A stretch of 64,000 bases of DNA. It comes from Paenilisteria newyorkensis. Lineage in GTDB: Bacteria; Bacillota; Bacilli; Lactobacillales; Listeriaceae. Within the stretch, counting starts at the first letter, position 1, and each line of letters opens with the position of its first letter. Position numbers and translations under genes: made by a program. The stretch covers positions 1-64,000 of the forward strand of contig NZ_JNFB01000046.1 of NCBI RefSeq assembly GCF_000766145.1, given 5' to 3'. A model generated the notes under the pieces. That model was not told the DNA's origin. It was given only the letters and a program-made list of their open reading frames with translations, and did no database searches. This document shows positions 11,221 through 20,035 of the stretch, one piece after another.

Positions 11221-11471
11221 GGAGCAGATTAGGGTTTTCATGGATTATTATCATAATTTTTTTATAAATATAGGCTTTTTTGAGGGAATTGGGAGTTTCT
11301 ACTCTTGAATTCTGGGTAAATATAGGCTAAGATAGTATTCTTCAATCAAATAGTGGCTTTTAGCGAAATCAATTATTAGCCCTTTTTTTTGAATTAGGCT
11401 ACAATGATACTAACAACAAATGAATTACCCTTCATTGTCAATGTTGAAGATGGAAGGGAGAGTGTGTGACG

Positions 11472-12125
11472 ATGGAAATTGAACGTATTAATGAGAATAC
11501 CATAAAGTTTTATATCTCTTATATGGATTTGGAAGAACGCGGTTTTAATCATGAAGAAATTTGGTATGACCGTGAGAAGAGCGAGGAGCTTTTCTGGGAT
11601 ATGATGGACGAACTTAAGTATGAAGACGAGTTCTCTCCTGATGGACCACTCTGGATTCAGGTACAGGCTTTGAAGCACGGTTTAGAAGTGCTAGTTACGA
11701 AGGCTAACCTAGGTAAAGGTGAATCTGGCTTTGAGATTAACATGGATCAAGCCGATGAGCTAGCCGAGGAACGTATTGAGAAACTGCTAGAAGAACATTT
11801 TACCCCTGCCAAGATTACGGAGGGCGGGGATGATGATACGTTAGAATTTATTTTGCAGTTCCGCGAATTTGAGGACTTGATTACCTTGTCTAAAGCGACT
11901 GGGCTTGATCAGTTATCAACGAAACTGTACCACTACAAAGATAACTATTATCTTTATGTGGAGTTTCCTGAAGCGAAATTTGATGAAAAAAACATTGACA
12001 ATGTAGTCAGTATTTTATTAGAGTATGGCGATGAAACGAATTTAACGGGGTATGTCCTTGATGAATATGCCAAAGTTATTTTTGATGACCCTGCCTTGCC
12101 ACAAGTAAAGAAATATTTTAACTAA
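11472..12125 (+). CDS. mecA: Adaptor protein MecA
   Basis: Adaptor that delivers substrates (ComK, ComS and others) to the ClpC/ClpP protease. It has 217 residues with the conserved start MEIERINE and the block EGPLWIQVQAL-like (DGPLWIQVQAL) of the N-terminal substrate-binding domain. The ClpC-binding C-terminal domain follows an acidic linker (EGGDDDTLEF). The ATG at 11472 fits the family. A GTG at 11466 is an alternative with better spacing (5 nt) from GGGAG and would add MT. Its own promoter region is AT-rich (11221-11450). Confidence 0.95.
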   Translation: MEIERINENTIKFYISYMDLEERGFNHEEIWYDREKSEELFWDMMDELKYEDEFSPDGPLWIQVQALKHGLEVLVTKANLGKGESGFEINMDQADELAEERIEKLLEEHFTPAKITEGGDDDTLEFILQFREFEDLITLSKATGLDQLSTKLYHYKDNYYLYVEFPEAKFDEKNIDNVVSILLEYGDETNLTGYVLDEYAKVIFDDPALPQVKKYFN

Positions 12126-12137
12126 AAAAGCTTTTTG

Positions 12138-12180
12138 GGCTCGATTTGCGCTGTGAAAAACACGTGAATCGAGTCTTTTT
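12138..12180 (+). terminator. Terminator of mecA
   Basis: GGCTCGATT pairs with AATCGAGTC (12138-12146 with 12167-12175) and is followed by TTTTT. Confidence 0.8.
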
Positions 12181-12262
12181 GCGTTTTTGGAAGAAGAGGG
12201 AGGAATTGCGGAAGATTGGGCGAATATAGTTAGTATACAGACCTAGAGAGGCAGTGAAAATT

Positions 12263-13375
12263 ATGTTTACCGCAAAAGATCAGAATGGACGAGATGTTGT
12301 TGTAACACGGGGAAATGTGGCTTTTTTGAAAGCAAGAAGGGATCAATATACGTGTGGATGTTGCGCGGAACGGCTGATTTTGAAGGCTGGCGAGATTAAT
12401 ATGCCTCATTTTGCGCATCTGGCTTCCAGTAAGTGTCGATTTGCTTCAGAAGGTGAATCGGAGCGGCATTTGAGCGGAAAAAAGTATTTTTTGGAGTGGC
12501 TGATTTTGCAGGATCGTCAGGCGGATGTAGAAGTGTATCTACGCGATATAAAGCGACAGGCGGATATTCTTGTGGATGGGCGTACTGTGATCGAATATCA
12601 GTGTTCTACGGTGCCTGTGCAGGAGTTGCGGCAGAGAACCGAGGATTATCATATGGCGGGGCTTTGCGTGCACTGGATTCTAGGACAGGATATACGGATG
12701 CTGAAAGGGAGGTATTATTTAACGGCTTTTCAGCAGGCTTTTATTAAGCAAGCGCCGAATTTGGGGTATTATTTGATGCAGTATTTGCCGGAAGTGAATC
12801 GTTGGACGGTATTATATCATATTACGATGGATACGACGAATCGTTTTTATGCGCGGGCGATGACGTTTGATGGGCGTGTTGGGGTGAGCGTGATTAAGAA
12901 GGCGTTAGAACGGATTAAGTATGCGACTTTTTATGTGAAGCGGGATTTGGCATTTGGGAGGCAGAAACAGTGCTATTTTTATACGCGGTTTAAGAAGCAG
13001 AGTGGTTTTTTGAAGGATGTGTATGAGCAGGGGTATTATTTGCAGCATTTGCCGATGGAAGTTGGTGTTTCGTTGCCGATGCAATTTAGAGTGAAGACGC
13101 CGGCAATGGAATGGCAGTTTTATTTGTGGAACCTATTTTTCCGGACACTGGGGGTTGGAGATTCATTTGGGATGGCTAGTGTGCTACCGATTTTTGAGAA
13201 ACAGGTTGTTCGGATGCCTTTGATTTGGGACGAGGATCGGGAGGGGCTTTGTTTAGCTTATTTGCAATTTCTTTGTAAGCAGGGAATTTTGCGTACAAAT
13301 GCGGCTGATAGTTATACGATGATGCGGCAGATGACAGAATTGGTGAATGAGGAGGCGCGCTTTTTGGATGTTTGA
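12263..13375 (+). CDS. coiA: Competence protein CoiA-like nuclease
   Basis: CoiA family protein, about 370 residues, associated with DNA uptake and recombination in competent Firmicutes. The N-terminal part has a CGCC cysteine cluster and a MPHFAH zinc-ribbon-like motif. The middle carries a PD-(D/E)XK-type nuclease motif (ADILVDGRTVIEYQCS, about residue 97). The ATG at 12263 is preferred because GAGAGG is 11 nt away. A GTG at 12254 sits too close (2 nt) to that site. It lies between mecA and pepF as in Bacillus and Listeria. Codon use turns G/T-rich here compared with the genes to the left. Confidence 0.92.
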   Translation: MFTAKDQNGRDVVVTRGNVAFLKARRDQYTCGCCAERLILKAGEINMPHFAHLASSKCRFASEGESERHLSGKKYFLEWLILQDRQADVEVYLRDIKRQADILVDGRTVIEYQCSTVPVQELRQRTEDYHMAGLCVHWILGQDIRMLKGRYYLTAFQQAFIKQAPNLGYYLMQYLPEVNRWTVLYHITMDTTNRFYARAMTFDGRVGVSVIKKALERIKYATFYVKRDLAFGRQKQCYFYTRFKKQSGFLKDVYEQGYYLQHLPMEVGVSLPMQFRVKTPAMEWQFYLWNLFFRTLGVGDSFGMASVLPIFEKQVVRMPLIWDEDREGLCLAYLQFLCKQGILRTNAADSYTMMRQMTELVNEEARFLDV

Positions 13376-13441
13376 TTTTTGCAATTTTAATGGGATTAGC
13401 TCATAATGAATGAAAAAGTAATTATTGGAGGTATAGGATTT

Positions 13442-15253
13442 ATGAGTGAGAATAAAGTAGCTGCATTGCCAACGCGGGAAGAAGTGCCAGTAAGTGCAAC
13501 ATGGGATTTAACGACGATTTTTAAAGATGATGCTGCGTGGGAGGCCGATTTTGCGCAGTTGAAGGATAAAGTGAAGGAAGGCAAGGCGTTTCAAGGTAAG
13601 CTTGGCGATAGCAGTGATAGTTTGTTGCAAGCGTTGCGTTATCGCGATGAATTGTATGATCGCTTAGGAAATCTGTATGTTTATGCGCATTTAAAGCAAG
13701 ATCAGGACACGACAAATACGACATATCAGGGATTAAATAGTCGCGCGGGAAGCCTGTTGACGGAAGCTTCGGCGGCGATTTCTTATTTTGAACCAGAGAT
13801 ATTGGCGATAGATGAGGCGAAATTGAAGGGTTTTATCGCGGAGAATAAGGATTTGCAGCTGTACTCGCATTTGTTGGAAGAAGTGAATTTGAATCGTCCG
13901 TATGTGCTTTCTGAGAAGGAAGAGGCTTTGCTTGCTCAGGCGGGTGAGGTTTTAGGGAATGCTTCGCGGACGTATAGTATTTTAAATAATGCGGACATGA
14001 AGTTTCCAGTGATTGAGGATGAGAACGGCAATCAGGTGGAGATTACGCATGGTCGCTATGGCAAGATGATGGAAGGGAAGAATCGGGATGTTCGTAAAGC
14101 CGCGTTTAAAGGGATGTATAGTGCTTATGATGGCTTGAAGAACACGTTGGCAACGACATTAACGGGGCAAGTGAAGAAGGGGAATTTCTATGCGAAGGTG
14201 CATGGTTATGAGTCTGCGCGCCATGCAGCATTGTTTGGGAACCATATTCCGGAGGCTGTCTATGATTCGTTGGTAGAGGCTGTAAATGATCATTTGCCGC
14301 TATTACAGCGTTATGTCGGGCTTCGCAAAGAGTTGTTGAGTCTGGATGAATTGCGTATGTATGATATGTATACGCCGCTTTCAACGGATGTGCATTTAGC
14401 GTTTACGTATGAGGAAGCGAAGGATATTGTTTTGAATGGTTTGGCGCCGCTTGGAGAGGAATATCAAGCTATCTTGAAAGAGGCGTTTGATAATCGCTGG
14501 ATTGATGTCGTGGAAAACAAAGGGAAACGTAGTGGGGCTTATTCTTCTGGCGCATATAGTACGAATCCGTATATTTTGATGAACTGGCAGGATACGATTG
14601 ATAATGTGTTTACGTTGGCGCATGAGTTAGGCCATAGTGTGCATAGTTATTATACGCGCAAAAATCAGCCGTTTGTTTATGGGGATTATTCGATATTCTT
14701 GGCCGAGGTGGCTTCGACAACGAATGAGAATTTATTGACGGATTATATGTTGAAGAAATATGATGATCCGAAAGTGCGTGCGTATTTATTGAATCATTAT
14801 TTGGATGGATTTAAAGGAACGGTATTCCGCCAAACGCAATTTGCTGAATTTGAGCATTTTATTTATCAAGCAGATCAGAAAGGCGAGGCTTTGACGGCGG
14901 AGTTCTTGACGGAGAATTATTTTGCGATGAATGAGAAATATTATGGCAGTGAGATTGTGTATGATGAGGAGATTGGGCTTGAATGGTCACGTATTCCGCA
15001 TTTTTATATGAATTATTATGTGTTCCAATATGCAACAGGATTTAGTGCAGCATCGGCGCTTAGTGATCGTATTTTGCATGGTGGTGCTGAGGCTGTTGAG
15101 AAATATCGGGCTTTCTTGAAAGCAGGAAGTTCTGATTTTCCGATTGAAGTGTTGAAAAAAGCTGGTGTGGATATGACGACGGCTAAGCCAGTGACGGATG
15201 CGTTGAAGGTATTTGAGCAACGGTTGAATGAGCTGGAGAAGTTGGTTAAATAG
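13442..15253 (+). CDS. pepF: Oligoendopeptidase F
   Basis: Cytoplasmic M3 family zinc peptidase, 603 residues, that degrades imported or internal peptides. The zinc site HELGH is at about residue 394 and the downstream glutamate ligand is in FLAEVASTTNE. GGAGG lies 10 nt before the ATG at 13442. An earlier in-frame ATG (13406) has no ribosome site and would add 12 residues that do not fit the family start. It is the usual neighbour of coiA. Confidence 0.95.
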   Translation: MSENKVAALPTREEVPVSATWDLTTIFKDDAAWEADFAQLKDKVKEGKAFQGKLGDSSDSLLQALRYRDELYDRLGNLYVYAHLKQDQDTTNTTYQGLNSRAGSLLTEASAAISYFEPEILAIDEAKLKGFIAENKDLQLYSHLLEEVNLNRPYVLSEKEEALLAQAGEVLGNASRTYSILNNADMKFPVIEDENGNQVEITHGRYGKMMEGKNRDVRKAAFKGMYSAYDGLKNTLATTLTGQVKKGNFYAKVHGYESARHAALFGNHIPEAVYDSLVEAVNDHLPLLQRYVGLRKELLSLDELRMYDMYTPLSTDVHLAFTYEEAKDIVLNGLAPLGEEYQAILKEAFDNRWIDVVENKGKRSGAYSSGAYSTNPYILMNWQDTIDNVFTLAHELGHSVHSYYTRKNQPFVYGDYSIFLAEVASTTNENLLTDYMLKKYDDPKVRAYLLNHYLDGFKGTVFRQTQFAEFEHFIYQADQKGEALTAEFLTENYFAMNEKYYGSEIVYDEEIGLEWSRIPHFYMNYYVFQYATGFSAASALSDRILHGGAEAVEKYRAFLKAGSSDFPIEVLKKAGVDMTTAKPVTDALKVFEQRLNELEKLVK

Positions 15254-15314
15254 TACTTGTTTGTGAAAATTAGCAGATTTAGAAAATAAATTTATATTTT
15301 TATTAGTGATAAAG

Positions 15315-15345
15315 TAGGGTTCTTAAATGAGAATCCTATTTTATT
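15315..15345 (+). terminator. Terminator of pepF
   Basis: TAGGGTTCTT pairs with GAGAATCCTA (two wobble pairs) around a 5-nt loop, followed by TTTTATT. Confidence 0.7.
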
Positions 15346-15519
15346 ATTTATGACATAGAAAACCTTATTTTGTTATTTAATTGGTTTTAGGGTGAGGAAA
15401 ACGCGGGTTTTATGGGGAATTTATGTAGATATGCGAGTTATTCTTTATTAATGTCTATTTTTATTTGCGAATGAGGATTATCTGGATGGAAATGAAAAGA
15501 GGTATTATAAAAATAAAGT

Positions 15520-15672
15520 TTGTGAAATGTTGAATTATTGATTTAGATGTGGTATATTATTGACGTGAAATAAATCACAATACAAATACCCCCTTTATTT
15601 GATTGTGTGAATTTCTCCTTTTGATTGCGCTGAGAAAAGCCGTGGCCTTGTGTCGCGGCTTTTTTCGATTTT
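15520..15672 (+). ncRNA. Probable RsaE/RoxS-like small regulatory RNA with promoter
   Basis: A good SigA promoter (TTGAAT 15530-15535, 17 nt, TATATT 15553-15558) predicts a transcript from about 15565. A terminator ends it at about 15668 (AAGCCGTG / CGCGGCTT then TTTTTT), giving about 105 nt. No reading frame is present. The 5' part (GTGAAATAAATCACAA, ACCCCCTTTATTTGA, GTGAATTTCTCC) closely resembles, from memory, staphylococcal RsaE and Bacillus RoxS. Those carry CCCCUUUG / UUUCUCC anti-Shine-Dalgarno loops and repress central metabolism mRNAs. A TTGTGAAA half-site (15520-15527) overlaps the promoter and could be part of a Rex site. The RNA itself is well supported and the family name is likely. 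Confidence 0.7.
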
Positions 15673-15683
15673 AAAGAAGCAAA

Positions 15684-15727
15684 AATCCAGAGTTGCTCTA
15701 TTTTTGAGAGGACTCTGGATTTTTTTG
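15684..15727 (-). terminator. Terminator of mntH
   Basis: AATCCAGAGT pairs with ACTCTGGATT around a loop with a second short pairing. T runs flank both sides, so it can act in both directions. It directly abuts the mntH stop. Confidence 0.85.
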
Positions 15728-17098
15728 TTAGCCTATTCCTGAGAGGGTTTGGATGATTAGCTGGATGTTGAGGATGCTCAGGACAACGGTTATGACCCAT
15801 GCTAGAATCGTGACCCATAGGTGGTTTTTGAAATCGCCCATTAGTTTTTTGCTGCTGGTGAAGATGGTGAGTGGGATCATGGAGAATGGTAGGGCGATAC
15901 TTAGGAATACTTGGGTGTAGATTAGGAGTTGCTCGACTGCGTTTTCTTGGTCGCCGTATATTACAATGCAGATGATGACTGGGATGATGGCGAGTACTCG
16001 TGTGATAAGTCGGCGAATCCAGACGGGTAGTTTCATATGGATGAAGCCTTCCATGACGATTTGACCGGTTAGTGTGCCTGTGATCGTGGCGTTTTGTCCG
16101 GATGCGAGTAGGGCGACAGCGAAGAGTACGCTGAGGACGGGACTCGCGATGGCGCCAACGATGGCGTTATTTTGTAAGGCGTCGTAGAGTTGTGTGAATT
16201 GGCCTAGGTTGCTGGTGTCTTGACCGAAGAATAGGGCCGCGCCGAGTATGAGTAGTAGGCAGTTGACGACGAATGCTGCGGTTAGCTGGATGTTGGAGTC
16301 GATGGTCGAAAACTTGATGGCTTCTTTGAGTGATTTTTTGTCGTTGCGGTCGTATTTTCTGGCTTGGACAATGGATGAGTGTAAGTATAGGTTATGCGGC
16401 ATAACGGTCGCGCCGATGATACCGAGTGCTAGGAATAGTGCGCCTTTGTCTGTGATGACTTGTTTTTGTGGGATGAAGCCGCCGAGCATGTCGGACATGT
16501 TTGGATCGGATAGGATGACTTCGTATAGAAAAATCACAAGAACGGTGATGATGAGCGTGACGACGATGGCTTCGATTTTTCGGAAGCCGAATTTGGCTAG
16601 TACGAGAAGTAGGAAGACGTCAAGCACGGTGATGATGACGCCGAGTATGAGTGGTATGCCAAATAGCAGGTTTAGGGCTACGGCGCTACCGATGACTTCG
16701 GCGATATCCGTGGCCATGATGGCGAGTTCGGCTACGATCCACAGGGCAAAGCCGCCTTTTTTTCCGGTTTTTAAACGGGTGGCTTGGGCTAGGTCAAGGC
16801 CGGTGACGATGCCGAGTCTTGCGCACATGCTTTGTAGTAACATGGCGATGAGGCTGGACATCAGGATGACGCTTAGTAGCAGATAGCCGTATTGTGAACC
16901 GCCTTGGATGGATGTGATCCAGTTACCGGGATCCATGTAACCAACTGCGACGAGTGCGCCGGGGCCTGAGTAGGCGATGAGTTTACGCCAGAATCCGCCG
17001 TTTTTGGGGATGCTGACACTATTATTTATTTCTCCCAAACTTGAACCGTTGGGTGGGGTATGTTGGATTATTTTTTGTTTTTCTTTTTTATCAGTCAT
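15728..17098 (-). CDS. mntH: Manganese transporter, NRAMP family
   Basis: Proton-coupled divalent metal importer of the inner membrane, about 456 residues with 11 predicted membrane segments. The metal-binding DPGN motif of segment 1 (GYMDPGNW) and the MPHNLYLHS motif of segment 6 are intact. The ATG at 17098 (MTDKKEKQK) has GAGAGG upstream. Start choices farther upstream would run into the promoter. It is a single-gene transcript and probably Mn-regulated, although no clear MntR operator was recognised. Confidence 0.95.
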   Translation of the reverse strand: MTDKKEKQKIIQHTPPNGSSLGEINNSVSIPKNGGFWRKLIAYSGPGALVAVGYMDPGNWITSIQGGSQYGYLLLSVILMSSLIAMLLQSMCARLGIVTGLDLAQATRLKTGKKGGFALWIVAELAIMATDIAEVIGSAVALNLLFGIPLILGVIITVLDVFLLLVLAKFGFRKIEAIVVTLIITVLVIFLYEVILSDPNMSDMLGGFIPQKQVITDKGALFLALGIIGATVMPHNLYLHSSIVQARKYDRNDKKSLKEAIKFSTIDSNIQLTAAFVVNCLLLILGAALFFGQDTSNLGQFTQLYDALQNNAIVGAIASPVLSVLFAVALLASGQNATITGTLTGQIVMEGFIHMKLPVWIRRLITRVLAIIPVIICIVIYGDQENAVEQLLIYTQVFLSIALPFSMIPLTIFTSSKKLMGDFKNHLWVTILAWVITVVLSILNIQLIIQTLSGIG

Positions 17099-17138
17099 AG
17101 TCAAAATCCTCTCAATGTTTCCTTCGTGCAACAAATTT

Positions 17139-17167
17139 AGTTTAATGCAGATAGAGGGATTTTGCAA
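17139..17167 (-). promoter_or_regulatory. Promoter of mntH
   Basis: On the minus strand TTGCAA (17162-17167), a 17-nt spacer and TAAACT (17139-17144) form a plausible SigA promoter. Confidence 0.55.
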
Positions 17168-17304
17168 GTGTTATGCTGTATTTTGGGAAAAAGAAAAAGT
17201 TACCATGATGGGATGGTCTTTTTTAGAGATACATGAGTTTTTCAAATCTTGCTTTTATTTTTTTAGTGGGTTATTTTTTCAGGGGGAACGCGGTATAATG
17301 GGGT

Positions 17305-17886
17305 ATGGATAAGTGGAAGGGGCTGGCGGAATTGGTGACGGTGGAGCAGTGGCGTGCGATTTGTGAAAATGATGCGGGGTATGACGGGCAGTTTTTTTAT
17401 GCGGTGAGTACGACGCGGATTTTTTGTCGGCCTTCGTGTAAGTCGAGGACGCCGAAGCTTGAGAATGTGCGGGTGTTTTTGTGTGCGGAGGATGCTATGG
17501 ATGCGGGGTTCAGGCCTTGTAAGCGGTGCAAGTCAGGTGGCGTGAGGTTGCCGGATGAAGATTGGGTGGCGCAGATTGAGGCTTATATTGGTGAGCATTA
17601 TCGGGAGCATTTGACGCTTTCGAGGATTGCGGATGGGTGTCATGGCAGTGCGTATCATCTGCATCGGGTTTTTAAGGCGCAGACGGGGATGACACCGCTC
17701 GATTTTGTGCATGAGGTGCGGATTCGGGAGGCGTGTGTGTTGCTGGAGACGACGGAGATGCGGGTGATGGAGATTGGTGCTGCGGTTGGGATGCCGAATG
17801 CGGCGCAGTTTGCGACGTTGTTTAAGCGGACGCGGGGCGTGACGCCGAGTGGGTATCGGAAAAATTGGAAGGAGTTGCATGTGTGA
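17305..17886 (+). CDS. adaA: AdaA: methylphosphotriester-DNA methyltransferase / AraC-type regulator
   Basis: Repairs methylphosphotriesters and, once methylated, activates the adaptive response genes. It has 193 residues. The N-terminal Ada metal-binding domain has four cysteines (IFCRPSC and FRPCKRCK). A C-terminal AraC-type HTH pair follows (about 100-190). The ATG at 17305 falls where transcription would start from TATAAT 17294-17299, so it would be leaderless. A GTG at 17335 (MTVEQWRAI after substitution) has AAGGGG 12 nt before it and better matches the family N-terminus. The stop overlaps the ogt start by one base. Confidence 0.92.
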   Translation: MDKWKGLAELVTVEQWRAICENDAGYDGQFFYAVSTTRIFCRPSCKSRTPKLENVRVFLCAEDAMDAGFRPCKRCKSGGVRLPDEDWVAQIEAYIGEHYREHLTLSRIADGCHGSAYHLHRVFKAQTGMTPLDFVHEVRIREACVLLETTEMRVMEIGAAVGMPNAAQFATLFKRTRGVTPSGYRKNWKELHV

Positions 17887-18377
17887 TGACGCGGATTTTT
17901 TATGATCGGTTGCAGGTGGCCGGGATGGCGTTTTATATTGGGGTCAGCGAGCGTGGATTGGCGTTTGTTGGCTCGGATGGGGCAGATATAGCTGAGTTGG
18001 AAAAGTGGGGCGAGCGGGTTCGCGTGGATTTGACGGTGGATGAGATGCGGGTGAAGCCTTATGCGGACGGGATTGCGGCGTACTTGACGGGGGCGCGACG
18101 GGATTTTGATTTGCCGCTGGATATTGCGGGGACGCCTTTTCAGGAGGCAGTTTGGCAGGCGCTAGTCGCGATTCCTTATGGGGAGACGAGGACGTATTCG
18201 GAGATTGCAAGTGAGATTGGGAAACCACAAGCGGTGCGGGCAGTTGGGACGGCGATTGGGGCGAATCCAGTTTTGATGGTGGTTCCGTGTCATCGCGTGA
18301 TTGGGAAAAATGGAAAAATAACGGGGTACCGTGGTGGTGTCGCGATGAAGGAACGGTTGTTGCGATTAGAGGCCTAG
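17886..18377 (+). CDS. ogt: Methylated-DNA-protein-cysteine methyltransferase
   Basis: Suicide repair protein that removes alkyl groups from O6-methylguanine, 163 residues. The active site PCHRVIG is intact, and the helix-turn-helix with FQEAVWQAL and TYSEIA is typical. The ATG at 17886 overlaps the adaA stop (TGATG) and uses GGAAGGAG inside adaA, so the two are co-translated as in the B. subtilis adaA-adaB pair. The stop codon overlaps the convergent gene's stop through a shared CTAG. Confidence 0.95.
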   Translation: MTRIFYDRLQVAGMAFYIGVSERGLAFVGSDGADIAELEKWGERVRVDLTVDEMRVKPYADGIAAYLTGARRDFDLPLDIAGTPFQEAVWQALVAIPYGETRTYSEIASEIGKPQAVRAVGTAIGANPVLMVVPCHRVIGKNGKITGYRGGVAMKERLLRLEA

Positions 18378-18676
18378 CCTTGCCAAAAACAGTTTTTCAA
18401 GCGGACGTTACCATTTGGCGTGAAGGGGATGCCTTCTGCTTTTAGTAGGTCGTATTGGGCGGACCAGCCTGGAACGAGGCGGCCTTGGGAGTTGACGACG
18501 CGGTGGCTCGGGATGCTGGCGTCACTTGGCGTTAGGCGCATGGCTTGGCCGACAAGACGCGAATTTTTAGGGCGACCGAGCATGTACGCGATTTGACCGT
18601 ATGTTGTGACTTTTCCGCGTGGGATTTGGCGGACGAGATTATAGATGTCTTGCTGAAATTCGTCGTGTTGCATCAT
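18374..18676 (-). CDS. Alkyltransferase-like protein (MGMT DNA-binding domain)
   Basis: About 100 residues, matching only the DNA-binding C-terminal domain of O6-alkylguanine transferases (VTTYGQIA, SRLVGQAM with the arginine finger). The active-site motif reads PSHRV: the acceptor Cys is replaced by Ser. Alkyltransferase-like (ATL) proteins usually have Trp there. Such proteins flag bulky O6-alkyl lesions for nucleotide excision repair instead of repairing them. The start is at 18676, where GGAGG is 8 nt away. A second ATG follows directly. Convergent with ogt, overlapping by 4 bp with no terminator between them. Confidence 0.88.
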   Translation of the reverse strand: MMQHDEFQQDIYNLVRQIPRGKVTTYGQIAYMLGRPKNSRLVGQAMRLTPSDASIPSHRVVNSQGRLVPGWSAQYDLLKAEGIPFTPNGNVRLKNCFWQG

Positions 18677-18701
18677 GAGTTTCCTCCTATTATATGTAGT
18701 A

Positions 18702-18738
18702 AAAGAGAGCAATGATGGAAGCTGCTCTCTTTTTTTTG
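18702..18738 (-). terminator. Terminator of the glyoxalase gene
   Basis: AAAGAGAGCA pairs with TGCTCTCTTT (18702-18711 with 18723-18732). T runs on both sides suggest two-way action. Confidence 0.8.
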
Positions 18739-18746
18739 CGTGCTAA

Positions 18747-19127
18747 TTAGCGATTTTGGATAACTTCGGTTTTGTAGCCGTCTGGATCCATCACGAAGAA
18801 ATACGATGGTTTTGTTCCTGGTAGGCCTTTTAAGTCGGTGATGCTGTAGCCGGCTTTTTCGAATTTTTCGTGTGTTGCAGATAGATCATCGACGCCAACT
18901 GCGAGGTGTCCGTAGCCGTTTCCAAGATCGTAGGCTTCTGCGTCGTAGTTGTAAGTCAGTTCCAATTCGAATCCGCCTTCTTCAAATGCAAGGTAGACGA
19001 GTGTGAATTTGTGGTCTGGGAAGTCTTTGCGACGTGTTTCTTTCAGGCCAAATGCTTCGGTGTAGAAAGCTAGCGATTTGTCTAAGTCCTTGACGCGAAT
19101 ACACGTATGTAGCATTTTAATACTCAT
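18747..19127 (-). CDS. gloA: Lactoylglutathione lyase (glyoxalase I family)
   Basis: VOC superfamily protein of 126 residues resembling glyoxalase I, which isomerises the hemithioacetal of methylglyoxal and a thiol. The N-terminal MLHTCIRVKDLDKSLAFY and the C-terminal MDPDGYKTEVIQ blocks carry the metal ligands (His near the start, Glu in TEV). GGAGGAATTTTATC precedes the ATG. It is followed by its own terminator, so it is probably monocistronic. Substrate assignment is by family only. Confidence 0.9.
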   Translation of the reverse strand: MSIKMLHTCIRVKDLDKSLAFYTEAFGLKETRRKDFPDHKFTLVYLAFEEGGFELELTYNYDAEAYDLGNGYGHLAVGVDDLSATHEKFEKAGYSITDLKGLPGTKPSYFFVMDPDGYKTEVIQNR

Positions 19128-19189
19128 GATAAAATTCCTCCTAAATAGCGATTTTCTCTCGTTTTCATTGTAGTATATTCGGGCATTGA

Positions 19190-20035
19190 TTACAAATTTT
19201 GTTGTTTGTAGGAGTCGATGATGACGTTTATAAATGCGCCGAGTAGTAGGATAATCGAGACGAAGTAGAGCCAGAGCATGATGACGATCATGATGCTGAG
19301 GCTGCCGAAACCGAGAATTTTATCGCCTTGAAAACTGACGTACGCGGAAAGTAGTTCGGTTGCAGCGAGCCAGCCGATTGTGGCGAATAGGGCACCGATG
19401 ACGCTTTTTCTGATTTTCCATTTGACGTTTGGAACGAGCCAGTAAATGATGAGGAACAAGATGAATAGAAAAATTGGCGTGATGAACCATTTTGCGGCGC
19501 CTAAATCGGCGAGGGCATCAAGCTTCAGGTCGAATTGGTCTTGTAGGAAAGTCACGATTTGTTCGCCAAATGCGAAGATAAAGACGACAGCGCCGAGAAT
19601 CACGATAATAAGTAGCATCATAAGGAAAGACATGATGCGGGTCACGATGAAATTTTTGCGGTCGGGGGCCTGGTAGACGATGTTTAGCACTTCTTGTAGG
19701 GCGCTGAAACATTTCGAAGCGGACCAAATTGCAGTGATTAGACCGAGTGAGATGGCGGTGCTGCTTGCATTGGTGAGCATGCTTTCGATGACGGGGTGCA
19801 GGATATCGTATACTTCTGGTGGCATGAATGTTTGGAGTGTGGTGTAGACCTCCTCTTTTGGAATTGGCAGGAGTGGTATCAGATTGCCGAATACGAGCAT
19901 CATTGGGAGAATGGATAGTAATATGTAAAAGGTGAGCTGGGCGGCGTGGGAGGTGATTCGGGCGCTTTTCCAGTTTGTTTTGGCGAGTTCTCCTACTTGT
20001 TTTAGTTTGGCTTTTGTTTGGTTTTTTAGTGGCAT
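19190..20035 (-). CDS. YihY/BrkB-family inner membrane protein
   Basis: 281 residues with about six membrane segments and the YihY/virulence factor BrkB pattern (AAQLTFYILLSILPM near residue 31, WSASKCFSALQEVLN, YWLVPNV). The molecular function is unknown. Some homologues were once called RNase BN in error. AAGGATG lies upstream of the ATG at 20035. It is a single gene read leftward. Confidence 0.9.
   Translation of the reverse strand: MPLKNQTKAKLKQVGELAKTNWKSARITSHAAQLTFYILLSILPMMLVFGNLIPLLPIPKEEVYTTLQTFMPPEVYDILHPVIESMLTNASSTAISLGLITAIWSASKCFSALQEVLNIVYQAPDRKNFIVTRIMSFLMMLLIIVILGAVVFIFAFGEQIVTFLQDQFDLKLDALADLGAAKWFITPIFLFILFLIIYWLVPNVKWKIRKSVIGALFATIGWLAATELLSAYVSFQGDKILGFGSLSIMIVIMLWLYFVSIILLLGAFINVIIDSYKQQNL

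Noticed and set aside
16248-16886. 212-codon frame on the plus strand
   Set aside because: It is antisense to mntH, lacks a ribosome site and encodes no recognisable domains.
17200-17235. Inverted repeat ACCAT-N6-ATGGT followed by T run as a terminator
   Set aside because: The stem is only 5 bp and no transcript would need to end there.
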